Positions 20,101-30,823 of a stretch of DNA of 64,000 nt are shown here, piece after piece. Source of the stretch: Nitrospiraceae bacterium (GTDB lineage: Bacteria; Nitrospirota; Nitrospiria; Nitrospirales; Nitrospiraceae); the NCBI GenBank assembly GCA_013140715.1, contig JABFSG010000038.1:1-64000 (forward strand), read 5' to 3'. Numbering within the stretch: position 1 is the first letter of the stretch; the number at the start of each line of letters is the position of its first letter. The notes beneath the pieces are model-generated. The model was not told where the DNA came from, did not search any database, and saw only the letters and a program-made list of their open reading frames with translations. Both the position numbers and the translations under genes were made by a program.

Positions 20101-20255
20101 GAACGGGTCAGGATTTGGACCTGGACCGGCGTCAGATCCGGCATCGCATCAATCGTAAGACGGGTCATCGACCACAGGCCGATGACGATCACGAACATGA
20201 CCGCCACCAGAGTAAAAAAACGGTAGCGCAGCGAGAGGGTGAACAGCCTGTCCAT
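17133..20255 (-). CDS. RND heavy-metal efflux pump, CzcA/CusA family
   Basis: 1040 aa; VQVQILTRSPSLGPVEVEQFITFPIE, DFGLLVDGSVVMIDN (HME-RND motif), two TM blocks. Confidence 0.93.
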   Translation of the reverse strand: MDRLFTLSLRYRFFTLVAVMFVIVIGLWSMTRLTIDAMPDLTPVQVQILTRSPSLGPVEVEQFITFPIEASLSGLPALRELRSVSRYGLSAVTAIFEDQTDIYRARQLVAERLTRAMERIPVEYGRPIVGPLTTGLGEVYQFTVKGKDHSPMALRTLLEWDIGMRLRAVPGVVEVNIWGGEPQQFQVVLDPAKLLSFKLSLRQVFEALERNNAIAGGGYIERQREQVLIRGEALATQVADLARIVVAHGPGGVPIYIADLAEVKEASALRIGAATAMGEGETVIGMVQMLAGENAQQVVERVKTRMREIEATLPSGVTIEPYYDRTLLVSKVMRTVRNNLLEGGFLVIAVLFLFLGDLRAGVIVALAIPLSMLIAFSGMMQAGLSGNLMSLGAIDFGLLVDGSVVMIDNILRRLAKKGVMSQEARLNEIQAAGREVLRPMTLAVSIIILVYVPILALTGIEGKMFRPMALTVILALAGSLLLAATVIPLLAFWFMRVHARCEDTRVVGMLRVAYEPCLRWATVRPAWVVTPAVGLFVVSLGITGWLGIEFVPRLDEGDMAIQLWRLPSVSLTESVRNAVDVERVLRRFPEVVQVVTRTGSPEVATDVMGVEMSDVFVILKPQKEWTTAGTREDLIAKMKPAILDAVPGVGLGFTQPIEMRFNELIAGTRSDLAVKIFGPDLEVLKQQAEAVARVLETVRGAADIRVEQVAGLPLLRVIVDREQIARYGLAADDVLTLIQTTRVGRVVGTVFQGPRRFELVVRLADSAAADPGTLGNLLIPTAHGELVPLSRVAAIRVDTGPAQISREHVQRRILVENNIRGRDLGGFVTEAQRAVAREVSLPTGYELTWGGQFQHLQEATNRLVLVVPITLLLILGVLSVIFGAMRPALLIFLNVPLALSGGIVALWLRGLPLSMSAVIGFIALFGIAVLNGVVLISHIRQLEAEGLPTDQAIMQGAMDRLRPVLMTALVASLGFLPMAVATSMGAEVQRPLATVVIGGLFTSTILTLLVIPAVYGRIGEKRSQKQEVARVLNKGLDMGE

Positions 20256-20256
20256 C

Positions 20257-21444
20257 TTAACCTCCCTCTCCGGACCCGATATGTTCTTTCAACAACACAT
20301 TCTTCAGGTCGAAGACGCCGTCGACTACCACCTGCTCGCCCGCTGTCAGCCCTTTCTGCACTTCAACCCACTCTCCGCCTTCACGGCCGGCTTCGATCGG
20401 AACGAACGCATACCCGGTCTGCCGTTGAACGAAAACCCCACGCACTTTGCCCACCATCGTCAGCGCCGACAGGGGGACGGCCAAAGTCGCTGGACTCTCG
20501 ATAGTCAACTGAACATTCACATACTCCCGTGGTTTGAGGATGTGTTGCTGGTTTGCGACTTCGAACCGAACTTGAATCGTGCGCGTAGTTTCGTCTGCCA
20601 CCGGCGCAAGATACGTGAGCGGAGCCGTGACAGGCTCACCGCCTTTGGGCAAGATCGTCCCCACATCGCCCTCTTTGAATTTTCTGGCCTGTTCGATCGG
20701 CAAATTCGCAAAGACCCAGACTCGGCTCGTATCGACGATCTCGAACAGCTCATTTCCAGGAGTGACTCCCTGCCCTCGCACAACATTTTGTGCAACCACC
20801 GTCCCGGCGATCGGCGCGGTGAGGGTATAGCGATGCCCCTCCTGATGGCTTCCATGTTCTAACTGATGCAATTCAGCGGCGGTCATGCCCATATTCAGGA
20901 GCTTCTCGCGAACATGCTGATGACGAGCCTTCGCTTCAATGAACCGGCCTCGCTCTTCCACCAGTCGGCGCTCCGCCACGATCTTATCGGCTGCGAGTAT
21001 CACCGTCCGGAGATACCCATTCTCGGCCACATCGGCCTGGGATTTAGTCACGAGGTACTCCTGCACTAATTCATCCAATCGCAAACTCTCAATCGCGACC
21101 AACGGCTGACCGCGTCTGACGCGATCACCCAACTGGACATGGATGACCTGGGCTTGCCCTTCAATTCGGGACATAATCTTGGCAACCTGGTTGAGATCGA
21201 GTGCGACTTCGCCTGGAGCCGTCACGACATCTGGAACCACGTGCACTGCGATCACGTCGGTCCGCACTCGATCCTGCGCGGACGGCGGAGCCTGAATGGT
21301 GGCGCTACGGAGAGCGCCTGACTGTGGGCTCGCTTTCGGCGGCAGCGTTGGCTGTTCACTCCCGCGGTCTCCGCAGGCTGTGACCGACAGGAACAGCGCG
21401 GACACACATGCGGTCAGTATTGTCCATTTACTTCTCATGGTCAC
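20257..21444 (-). CDS. RND efflux periplasmic adaptor (CzcB/CusB-like)
   Basis: Lipobox VTACGDRG; APIAGTVVAQNVVRGQGVTPGNELFEIVDTSRVWV; adjacent to the RND pump. Confidence 0.9.
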   Translation of the reverse strand: MTMRSKWTILTACVSALFLSVTACGDRGSEQPTLPPKASPQSGALRSATIQAPPSAQDRVRTDVIAVHVVPDVVTAPGEVALDLNQVAKIMSRIEGQAQVIHVQLGDRVRRGQPLVAIESLRLDELVQEYLVTKSQADVAENGYLRTVILAADKIVAERRLVEERGRFIEAKARHQHVREKLLNMGMTAAELHQLEHGSHQEGHRYTLTAPIAGTVVAQNVVRGQGVTPGNELFEIVDTSRVWVFANLPIEQARKFKEGDVGTILPKGGEPVTAPLTYLAPVADETTRTIQVRFEVANQQHILKPREYVNVQLTIESPATLAVPLSALTMVGKVRGVFVQRQTGYAFVPIEAGREGGEWVEVQKGLTAGEQVVVDGVFDLKNVLLKEHIGSGEGG

Positions 21445-21693
21445 ATTCCTTCTGGGTCATTAGATTCCACCTGCCGCACGTTCAAGCCAAGCAAGCATGG
21501 ACATGCTCGAAGCATGTTTGCCTCTACGCGCGCTGGGAATCATCGAGCAGGTCCAAGTCGCTGACAGCTTCCTCAACAGCGATCCCGTATGATCATGGTC
21601 TTTGGAGACCCACGGTCACAAATGAGGCGGAGCGCCAGCACCAACCTTGGCGATACAGCAGCCTAACGCGATTGTCAGGGAACGGGAAATAGA

Positions 21694-22194
21694 TCAGACT
21701 GATCGGGAAGGCGGCGCACGCAGAGAGAGTGCGCTGGAGAGAAACAGAATGTTGTGAGAGGGGCCGGGGTTCAACAAAGCCACGGCAACAGCCCGTTGAA
21801 CTGCCTTGTACTCGACGACCGGCAATCCAAAGACCGTCATCCCCGGCTTTGGGAGCGGACGGTCGGTTGAAACAGTCAGCAGTGAGTATTCAATCTCAGG
21901 GTGATTGAGCGCATGACCGGAATGTGCGCGAGCTTGAAGGTGCTGATGCGCTACGTCAGGACAACTTGAATCATGGAGATCATCCTGGTACTCGCACTCA
22001 AGATCCGGGGAGAACACCGTATGGATAATGCCGCCATGAACATGACCCGCCACCCCATGGCGATGATCCGCCTCGGCATGGATATGGAACAGTGGGAGCA
22101 CGAGCATCCACGAGATCAACCAGAACAAGCCAAGTATACGTACTCGCGTCACTCTTGATGCCCTCCCGCGCTCAATCTTTCTAACCTTCAGCAT
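21694..22194 (-). CDS. His-rich exported hypothetical protein associated with the RND operon
   Basis: LFHIHAEADHRHGVAGHVHGGIIH; co-directional with the efflux genes. Confidence 0.5.
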   Translation of the reverse strand: MLKVRKIERGRASRVTRVRILGLFWLISWMLVLPLFHIHAEADHRHGVAGHVHGGIIHTVFSPDLECEYQDDLHDSSCPDVAHQHLQARAHSGHALNHPEIEYSLLTVSTDRPLPKPGMTVFGLPVVEYKAVQRAVAVALLNPGPSHNILFLSSALSLRAPPSRSV

Positions 22195-22616
22195 TACTTA
22201 ACGCTACACCACTTGGGTCGTAGGAGCAAGCGCTGCGGCTTTTGGGTACTGTGGTGCCATTACCGGACTTGTCTCAACCGGGAGGTTCACCCCAGAGACT
22301 GTGCTAAAGACTGCCAAAAGCATACCCTCCTTGGAAGCGATCGCAGCAGATAGAAAACCGTAAATCATCGATTTTTCATAAAAGCGAGAAACCAGTTCGC
22401 CGCCCCTCGCCTTGCACGCGTAGGCTCTACCCTCTTGACAAAAATTGTCGCCCGTGAGACCTGCGATTAGCTGTATGGCAGGGCTCACATTAAAAGTGAA
22501 AGAGCTGGAAACTTTTTCGTCCCGGCTCCGTCTTAGTTCATAGAAGACGCAACAGACTTCAATGACGGAGTGGGTTGCACAGGGTGCTCAACTTTAACTT
22601 TTTCAGGAGGTGTGTG

Positions 22617-22832
22617 ATGAGCTGGAAGATGTTGGCAATTGCGGCGATGTTCATGAGCTTCGGTACGGTCAGCGCGTTCGCCGCCGGCGAAGTGCAAGCG
22701 CCTGAGGTCCAGAAGCCGGAGATTCACAAGCCCGAGATGCAGAAGCCGGAGATCCAGAGGCCGGAAGTTCAGAGACCGGAAATCCACAAGGCAGAGCGGG
22801 TTGAGCACACACGGCCAGAACGCCACCGGTAA
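22617..22832 (+). CDS. Small secreted protein with tandem pentapeptide-like repeats
   Basis: MSWKMLAIAAMFMSFGTVSAFAAGEVQAPEVQKPEIHKPEMQKPEIQRPEVQRPEIHKAERVEH; strong caggaggtg RBS. Confidence 0.7.
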   Translation: MSWKMLAIAAMFMSFGTVSAFAAGEVQAPEVQKPEIHKPEMQKPEIQRPEVQRPEIHKAERVEHTRPERHR

Positions 22833-23142
22833 GCGATCTTGCTGCAGGGCGCTGGGATTTACCAGCGCCCCGTAGCCATAGTTCAGCCATCGGCCCACCA
22901 CGTCCGTGCCCCAGTGGCGAGCGTTCCCTCCAACCCCTACGATTAAGAATATGATTCCATGAGTGGGAGGAGCCACAAAGCCAAAAGTTCACTCGGATAG
23001 AGTATCGCCATTGTGAACGGTTCAAGCCTTCCAACCTGCAATCTGCTACCATCGTCCTTGTACTGATGGGATACCCCGCGCCTCCACGTCAACACCGTGA
23101 AGCTAACGGCGGGTCAGTTCCTATCCGAAAGGGGTGTGGCGA

Positions 23143-23304
23143 ATGATCGCATTGAAATGTCCAGCCTGTAGCAACCTTCAAGTTGAGGCTGTCCTGTCGC
23201 ACCGTCTTGGGGACGATGAAGACCAAGTTTATGTATGCAAACTCTGCAATACAGAGTTTGGAGTCATGAAAAATGGGAGGCCAGTTTGGTGGAAACCCAT
23301 CTAA
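23143..23304 (+). CDS. 53-aa zinc-ribbon protein, not in the ORF track
   Basis: Hand translation MIALKCPACSNLQVEAVLSHRLGDDEDQVYVCKLCNTEFGVMKNGRPVWWKPI; two CxxC knuckles. Confidence 0.55.
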   Translation: MIALKCPACSNLQVEAVLSHRLGDDEDQVYVCKLCNTEFGVMKNGRPVWWKPI

Positions 23305-23762
23305 CCTTCACGGTCCTGGTGCCATAAGGCCGCTCGAAATGTGGGAGGAAGAAACTCGGTCACCCTACACTGGAAGCCGGACCGCCATGCGCCATTCCCG
23401 GCTTCGCCTCCATACGAAAGTCTGGAGCTGCTCCCCCGCCACTCGCTCGCACGGTAGTTGCCACGCAAGCTCCCGGCGCTCACTTCTCCTTGCGATTAAA
23501 CCGCTTCACGACAAAATAGCCGGCGACGATCAATACGCCAAAAATCTGTAACGTTCCGGTGCACTCGGAATCGAGAATTGAGGCAGGCAGTTGAAAGAGA
23601 CAACTCACGAGGATCCACCATCCTTAAAGGCTACGCCCATTCATAGCGCATCCTTGGCAGGCCTGTAAAGATCGACCCCATCCCCTTTCAAGACCTACCG
23701 CCAAGCGGTATACTGCCCGTCGTTCGCATTCGTAGAATTCTGCCACGTATAGGAGGATCTGT

Positions 23763-24092
23763 ATGAACCGTCACCGCAACCCTCTGCACCTCGCTCTCGT
23801 CGCTTGCTTCGTCTGTGCCATCGGCGGTTTGGCCGGCCCGATACCTCTTGTATCGGCTGAGGAACAGGCGATCGATCTCAACAGTCCGGAGGCAATTCGC
23901 CATACCCTTGAACAACAGGCAGGGAAGCGTGTGAAGCTCAAGCTGGTGTCCGGACAGGATGTGGAAGGGAAAGTGTCAAAAGTGGGGTTGCATGCGGTTG
24001 TCGTTACAGAACTGAGCGGGATGGAATTCTTCGATGCAACAGTCCGGATCGATCAAGTTGCTGCGGTTATTATAAAGGTTCGTACAAAGTAG
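23763..24092 (+). CDS. Exported hypothetical protein
   Basis: Signal peptide; KLVSGQDVEGKVSKVGLHAVVVTELSGMEFFDATVRIDQVAAV (Sm/LSm-like strand pattern); aggagg RBS. Confidence 0.65.
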   Translation: MNRHRNPLHLALVACFVCAIGGLAGPIPLVSAEEQAIDLNSPEAIRHTLEQQAGKRVKLKLVSGQDVEGKVSKVGLHAVVVTELSGMEFFDATVRIDQVAAVIIKVRTK

Positions 24093-24372
24093 ATGTGACT
24101 CCGTCAGCTCTTCAACGCCCTTTCCCCACTCCTGGCAATGACCTGACCTAAGAGCTTCACCTTCTAATCCAACCGCCACCGGCCCCTGCTGCCTACAATG
24201 GCATCGCGTCGCTCACCGCAACTGATCACAAACGCTCGTCGCGATTCCCACTAGTGGTCGAGGCTTCTTCTTTCCTCCCCTTGACTTGTGCTGGCAGGAA
24301 TCTATCTGATTTACTATACCTAGGAGCCTGTCCGAGTAATCCTTCACCGGCCGAGCGAAGGGATGTGAACAG

Positions 24373-26766
<2,394 letters not shown>

Positions 26767-26959
26767 AAAACAAACCGGCTGAACGAGATCAACCAGTCTC
26801 GCGTTGCTCGTCAATCATGTCAGTGGCTTGCTCCAAAACTGATCCATGTGTAAGGATGCGTTTGCTTCCTCGACTCATCTAGCAGGGTGTTGACACACTA
26901 CTCGAGCAGGGCAGAAATGAAAAGCCAGGACACCCACAGAACAATTGAGAAGCCATCGC

Positions 26960-27075
26960 AGGCTGTTCAGAAAGGGCGTCCAGCAAGCGAAGTGGCCAAG
27001 CGTACTCTCTGTAGTACGTTGAGCCTCTGAGCGCCGCGAGAACGCCGCTGGCGGGATTTTTCAACAGCCTGTTAG
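26960..27075 (+). repeat. Family A element, variant ends (caggctgtt.../...caacagcctgttag)
   Basis: gtccagcaagcgaagtggcc...gtacgttgagcctctgagcgccgcgagaacgccgctggcgggatttttcaacagcctgttag. Confidence 0.8.
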
Positions 27076-27104
27076 GGAAGACCAAATAAGAAAGGAGCCA
27101 TACT

Positions 27105-27530
27105 ATGGCTATGCCGCCAAAGGTTGAAATCGGCCCGATTGTCAAAGTCGTAAAGACCGACGATGAGTGGAAGAAACTGCTCTCAGCGGGAGCCTATCAG
27201 GTCCTGCGGCACGAAAGTACAGAACGCCCCTTTACCGACAACATGCACGATAACCATAGGGCCGGGATCTACTATTGTGCCGGCTGTGACCTCCCAGCCT
27301 ATTCATCCGACCATAAGTTCGACAGCGGTACAGGCTGGCCCAGCTTCTGGCAGCCGATCGACCCCAAGGTGGTCGAATCCACCACCGACTACAAGCTGAT
27401 TTTCCCAAGAACAGAAGTCCACTGCGCCCGCTGCGAGGGGCATCAAGGCCATATCTTCAAGGACGGCCCAAGGCCGACAGGGTTACGCTACTGTATCAAC
27501 GGCGTCGCGCTGAAGTTTGTCCCAGCATAA
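27105..27530 (+). CDS. msrB: Peptide-methionine (R)-S-oxide reductase
   Basis: GIYYCAGCDLPAYSSDHKFDSGTGWPSFWQPI, CEGHQGHIFKDGPRPTGLRYCINGVALKF. Confidence 0.95.
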   Translation: MAMPPKVEIGPIVKVVKTDDEWKKLLSAGAYQVLRHESTERPFTDNMHDNHRAGIYYCAGCDLPAYSSDHKFDSGTGWPSFWQPIDPKVVESTTDYKLIFPRTEVHCARCEGHQGHIFKDGPRPTGLRYCINGVALKFVPA

Positions 27531-27537
27531 ACCCTAA

Positions 27538-27690
27538 TAGGCTGAGGGGGAGGATGGACAGTGTTGGAGGTTTGAGGGTAGAGGGTGGCGGCAGTTTGGG
27601 AACGTCAAGATCGAAGGAGCGCGGCTCCTGACTTTCAATCCGGCCTCTAACCTCCTGCCTCAACCCTCCAACGTCCCACAGACCTAAGCT
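27538..27690. repeat. Large imperfect intergenic palindrome (family C, copy 1)
   Basis: gtgttggaggtttgagggtagagg ... cctctaacctcctgcctcaaccctccaac. Confidence 0.6.
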
Positions 27691-27798
27691 TTCAAGACGC
27701 TGACCGATTTTTCACATCGCTGGTGACTCCTTCCAGGTTGCGCCCGTACAGAGCCGCTTGCTACGATAGCCTTTTCCCCCTCCGGACAAAGGCTCTTT

Positions 27799-30678
27799 GT
27801 GCCCAACACTACGCCCTCTTCTCACAGTCCCGGCGACCTGATCGTCGAAGGCGCGCGGCAAAATAACCTGAAAAATATCTCGCTCCGCATCCCGCACAAT
27901 CAAGTCACGGCCATCACCGGCATATCGGGATCGGGAAAATCCTCTCTCGCCTTCGATACGCTGTTCGCCGAAGGCCAATGGCGCTATGTGGAATCGCTGT
28001 CCACCTATGCCCGCATGTTTCTCGACAAGGTCAATCGGCCCGATGTCGACCGGCTGGTCAACGTGCGCCCCGCCATTGCAATCGAGCAGAAAAATCCCAT
28101 CCGCACTGCCCGTTCGACGGTCGGGACCACGACCGAAATTGCCGACCTCTTGCGGCTTCTATTCGCCAAAGTGGGCCATCCAGTCTGCCCGGATTGTTCC
28201 ATCGATGCGCGCAGCTTTCACCCCGGCAGCGTCATCAACGACCTCCTGACCCATTGCGGGGACACCCGGGCCATGATCCTGTTCCAGGTCACAGCGCCGG
28301 CGCCGAAACAGGATCAGGTCTTTCTCCAATCTCTCTTGCTCCGCGGGTTCAGCAGGGTGCGATGCGGTGCAGAAATCCTCGATCTCCACGAGACCCATAG
28401 CCTTCCCAAAACCAGACCAGACCAACTGCATGTAATCCTCGATCGGCTGGTGATACGCGAAGACAACCGACCCCGCCTCGTCGAAGCGGTCGAAACCGCG
28501 TTTCACGAGGGCGAGGGCCTGTGCCTGGTGGAAGTCATCGATCGGGGTCCCAGAACCTACAGCACGAACTTTCGCTGCCAACAATGTGCGCGCACATTCG
28601 AACCGATTCGCCCGGTCCTCTTTTCCTTCAACCATCCACTCGGCGCCTGCCCTGAGTGCAAGGGGTTCGGCAACATACTCCGCTACGATCCGGACCTCGT
28701 CATTCCCGACCACAGTAAATCCCTGGCCCAGGGAGCCATCGAACCCTGGAGCAAACCCAGCGGCGATTGGTGGCAGAAACAAATGTTCCTCTCCATGAAA
28801 AGGCGTGGGGTCGACCTCACGATCCCCTACAAGGACCTGCCGCAGCCTATCCAGCAAATCCTCTGGCAGGGGGAAGGCAAGCTGGAGGGAGTGCAACAAT
28901 TCTTCGAATACCTGGAGGGGAAGCGCTACAAGTTACATGTGCGCGTGATGCTCAGCCGCTATCGAACTCCTGTCCCCTGCCCAACCTGTAAGGAATCTCG
29001 GCTTCGACCAGATGCCCGCTATGTGAAGATCGCGGGCAGAGACATTCATGAGCTTTCTTCGCTCACAATCGAAGAGGCTGCCACTTGGATCGCAGCCCTC
29101 ACCCTCTCTCCCTATGAAGAACAGATCGCCCGCGATATTCTTCGACAACTGACGGCCAAGCTTGGCTTTCTCTTGCGAGTGGGCCTCAGTTATCTGACTC
29201 TCTCCCGTCAGACCCGCACACTCTCGGGAGGAGAGGCCCAGCGTGCTGCCTTGGCCAATCAACTTGGCGCCCGTCTGGTCGGTACTCTCTACGTCCTCGA
29301 CGAGCCGACCATCGGTCTCCACCCGCGTGACACGGCGACGCTCTCTGGCATCCTGCGAGAACTGGCAGTCCAGGGCAACACCGTGGTCGTCGTCGAACAT
29401 GACCGTCAGATGATGCGGGCAGCAGACTATCTTGTCGAGCTAGGCCCCCTGTCGGGAGAAAAAGGCGGCGAAGTGATCTGCGCTGCGCCACAAAAAGAAT
29501 TCATGGCAGACCGGCGGTCGATCACAGCTCGCTATCTGCGTGGTGAAGATGAGATTTCAGTCCCGCGATCGCGGCGGAGAGGAAACGGCAAATTTCTCGT
29601 AATAGCAGGAGCTTCCGAGCATAACCTCAAAGATTTGTTTGTGCGAATTCCGCTCGGCATGTTGGTCTGTGTGACCGGTGTCTCAGGGTCCGGCAAGAGC
29701 ACATTAGTCGAGGACACGCTCTACCGGGCCATCGCTCGCGCCTTTCGTGTCGAGTCCCTGTCCATGGGGAGGTTTCGCGCGATTAAGGGAATAGAACATC
29801 TGAGCGGCATCAAGCTCATCGATCAAGAACCGATTGGCCGGACACCTCGCTCAAATCCAATCACCTATTTAAAAGCATTCGATGAGGTCCGTTCTCTCTT
29901 CGCCTCTGAACGCGAGGCGCTCAGAAACGGACTGACTCCAGGCCATTTCTCCTTCAATACGACCGGAGGCCGGTGCGCCCGGTGCGAAGGAAGCGGCGTT
30001 GAAAAGCTCGAGATGTATTTTTTCGAAGATATCTACGCCACCTGCGAGGCCTGCGACGGGAAGCGCTTCAAACCAAACGTCCTCTCCATTCGCTATCGTG
30101 GGAAAACTATCCATGACGTGTTGCAGATGACGGCTGAGGAAGCTCTGGGGTTTTTTAGCGGCTCACCCAAGCTCACCGAAAAGCTCCATCTCCTCTCCTC
30201 CATTGGCCTCGGCTATCTGCGGCTCGGCCAGTCTGCGACGACCCTCTCAGGCGGCGAGGCTCAGCGGTTGAAAATCGCCGCAGAGCTGACGAATGGGGGA
30301 CTGTCACGACAAAGGCCTTCCCCCCTTCCCTCTCGGACGCTTAGGAACAGGCACCAGCCAGGCCGGAGCCAATCCCCAAGCATGCTCTACATCATGGACG
30401 AGCCGACCACCGGACTGCACGTCGAAGACATCAAAAAACTCCTGGCGATGCTGCAGAAACTGGTGGACAGCGGTAATACCCTGGTAGTCGTGGAACACAA
30501 TCTCGACATCATCAAGTCGGCAGACTGGATTATCGATCTAGGCCCGGAAGGCGGCGCAGCAGGCGGGCAGATTGTCGCAGAAGGACGCCCCGAACAGGTG
30601 GCGAAGGTAGCAGCTTCTTACACCGGGCAGTTCCTAGCAGACGCGCTCATGCCGGCCTCGGACAAGAGTGGTTCCTGA
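27799..30678 (+). CDS. uvrA: UvrA-family excinuclease ATPase, with extra segment between second signature motif and Walker B
   Basis: GISGSGKSSLAFDTLFAEGQ, VNVRPAIAIEQK, LSGGEAQR twice, CxxC zinc modules; start codon not certain. Confidence 0.9.
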   Translation: MPNTTPSSHSPGDLIVEGARQNNLKNISLRIPHNQVTAITGISGSGKSSLAFDTLFAEGQWRYVESLSTYARMFLDKVNRPDVDRLVNVRPAIAIEQKNPIRTARSTVGTTTEIADLLRLLFAKVGHPVCPDCSIDARSFHPGSVINDLLTHCGDTRAMILFQVTAPAPKQDQVFLQSLLLRGFSRVRCGAEILDLHETHSLPKTRPDQLHVILDRLVIREDNRPRLVEAVETAFHEGEGLCLVEVIDRGPRTYSTNFRCQQCARTFEPIRPVLFSFNHPLGACPECKGFGNILRYDPDLVIPDHSKSLAQGAIEPWSKPSGDWWQKQMFLSMKRRGVDLTIPYKDLPQPIQQILWQGEGKLEGVQQFFEYLEGKRYKLHVRVMLSRYRTPVPCPTCKESRLRPDARYVKIAGRDIHELSSLTIEEAATWIAALTLSPYEEQIARDILRQLTAKLGFLLRVGLSYLTLSRQTRTLSGGEAQRAALANQLGARLVGTLYVLDEPTIGLHPRDTATLSGILRELAVQGNTVVVVEHDRQMMRAADYLVELGPLSGEKGGEVICAAPQKEFMADRRSITARYLRGEDEISVPRSRRRGNGKFLVIAGASEHNLKDLFVRIPLGMLVCVTGVSGSGKSTLVEDTLYRAIARAFRVESLSMGRFRAIKGIEHLSGIKLIDQEPIGRTPRSNPITYLKAFDEVRSLFASEREALRNGLTPGHFSFNTTGGRCARCEGSGVEKLEMYFFEDIYATCEACDGKRFKPNVLSIRYRGKTIHDVLQMTAEEALGFFSGSPKLTEKLHLLSSIGLGYLRLGQSATTLSGGEAQRLKIAAELTNGGLSRQRPSPLPSRTLRNRHQPGRSQSPSMLYIMDEPTTGLHVEDIKKLLAMLQKLVDSGNTLVVVEHNLDIIKSADWIIDLGPEGGAAGGQIVAEGRPEQVAKVAASYTGQFLADALMPASDKSGS

Positions 30679-30697
30679 CACCGTTGTATAACGTACG

Positions 30698-30823
30698 CAG
30701 GATGCTCAAAAATGCTGTCAGCAAGGCCGCAGCGAGCGAAGAGGCGAAGGCGTACCCTTGCGGTACGTTGAGCCTCTGAGCGAAGCGAGAACGAAGCTGG
30801 CGGACTTTTTCAGCGTCCTGCTA
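30698..30823 (+). repeat. Family A element; right end supplies stop of the 30821 gene
   Basis: caggatgctcaaaaatgctgtcagcaaggccgcagcgagcg...gtacgttgagcctctgagcgaagcgagaacgaagctggcggactttttcagcatcctgctag. Confidence 0.85.

Noticed and set aside
19809-20504. 231-aa plus-strand ORF opposite the RND genes
   Set aside because: Arg/His/Gln-rich antisense frame over well-supported coding sequence.
22680-22795. Tandem DNA repeat at 22.7 kb as CRISPR or VNTR non-coding array
   Set aside because: The period is 15 nt and in frame, with a signal peptide and RBS; better explained as a repetitive protein.
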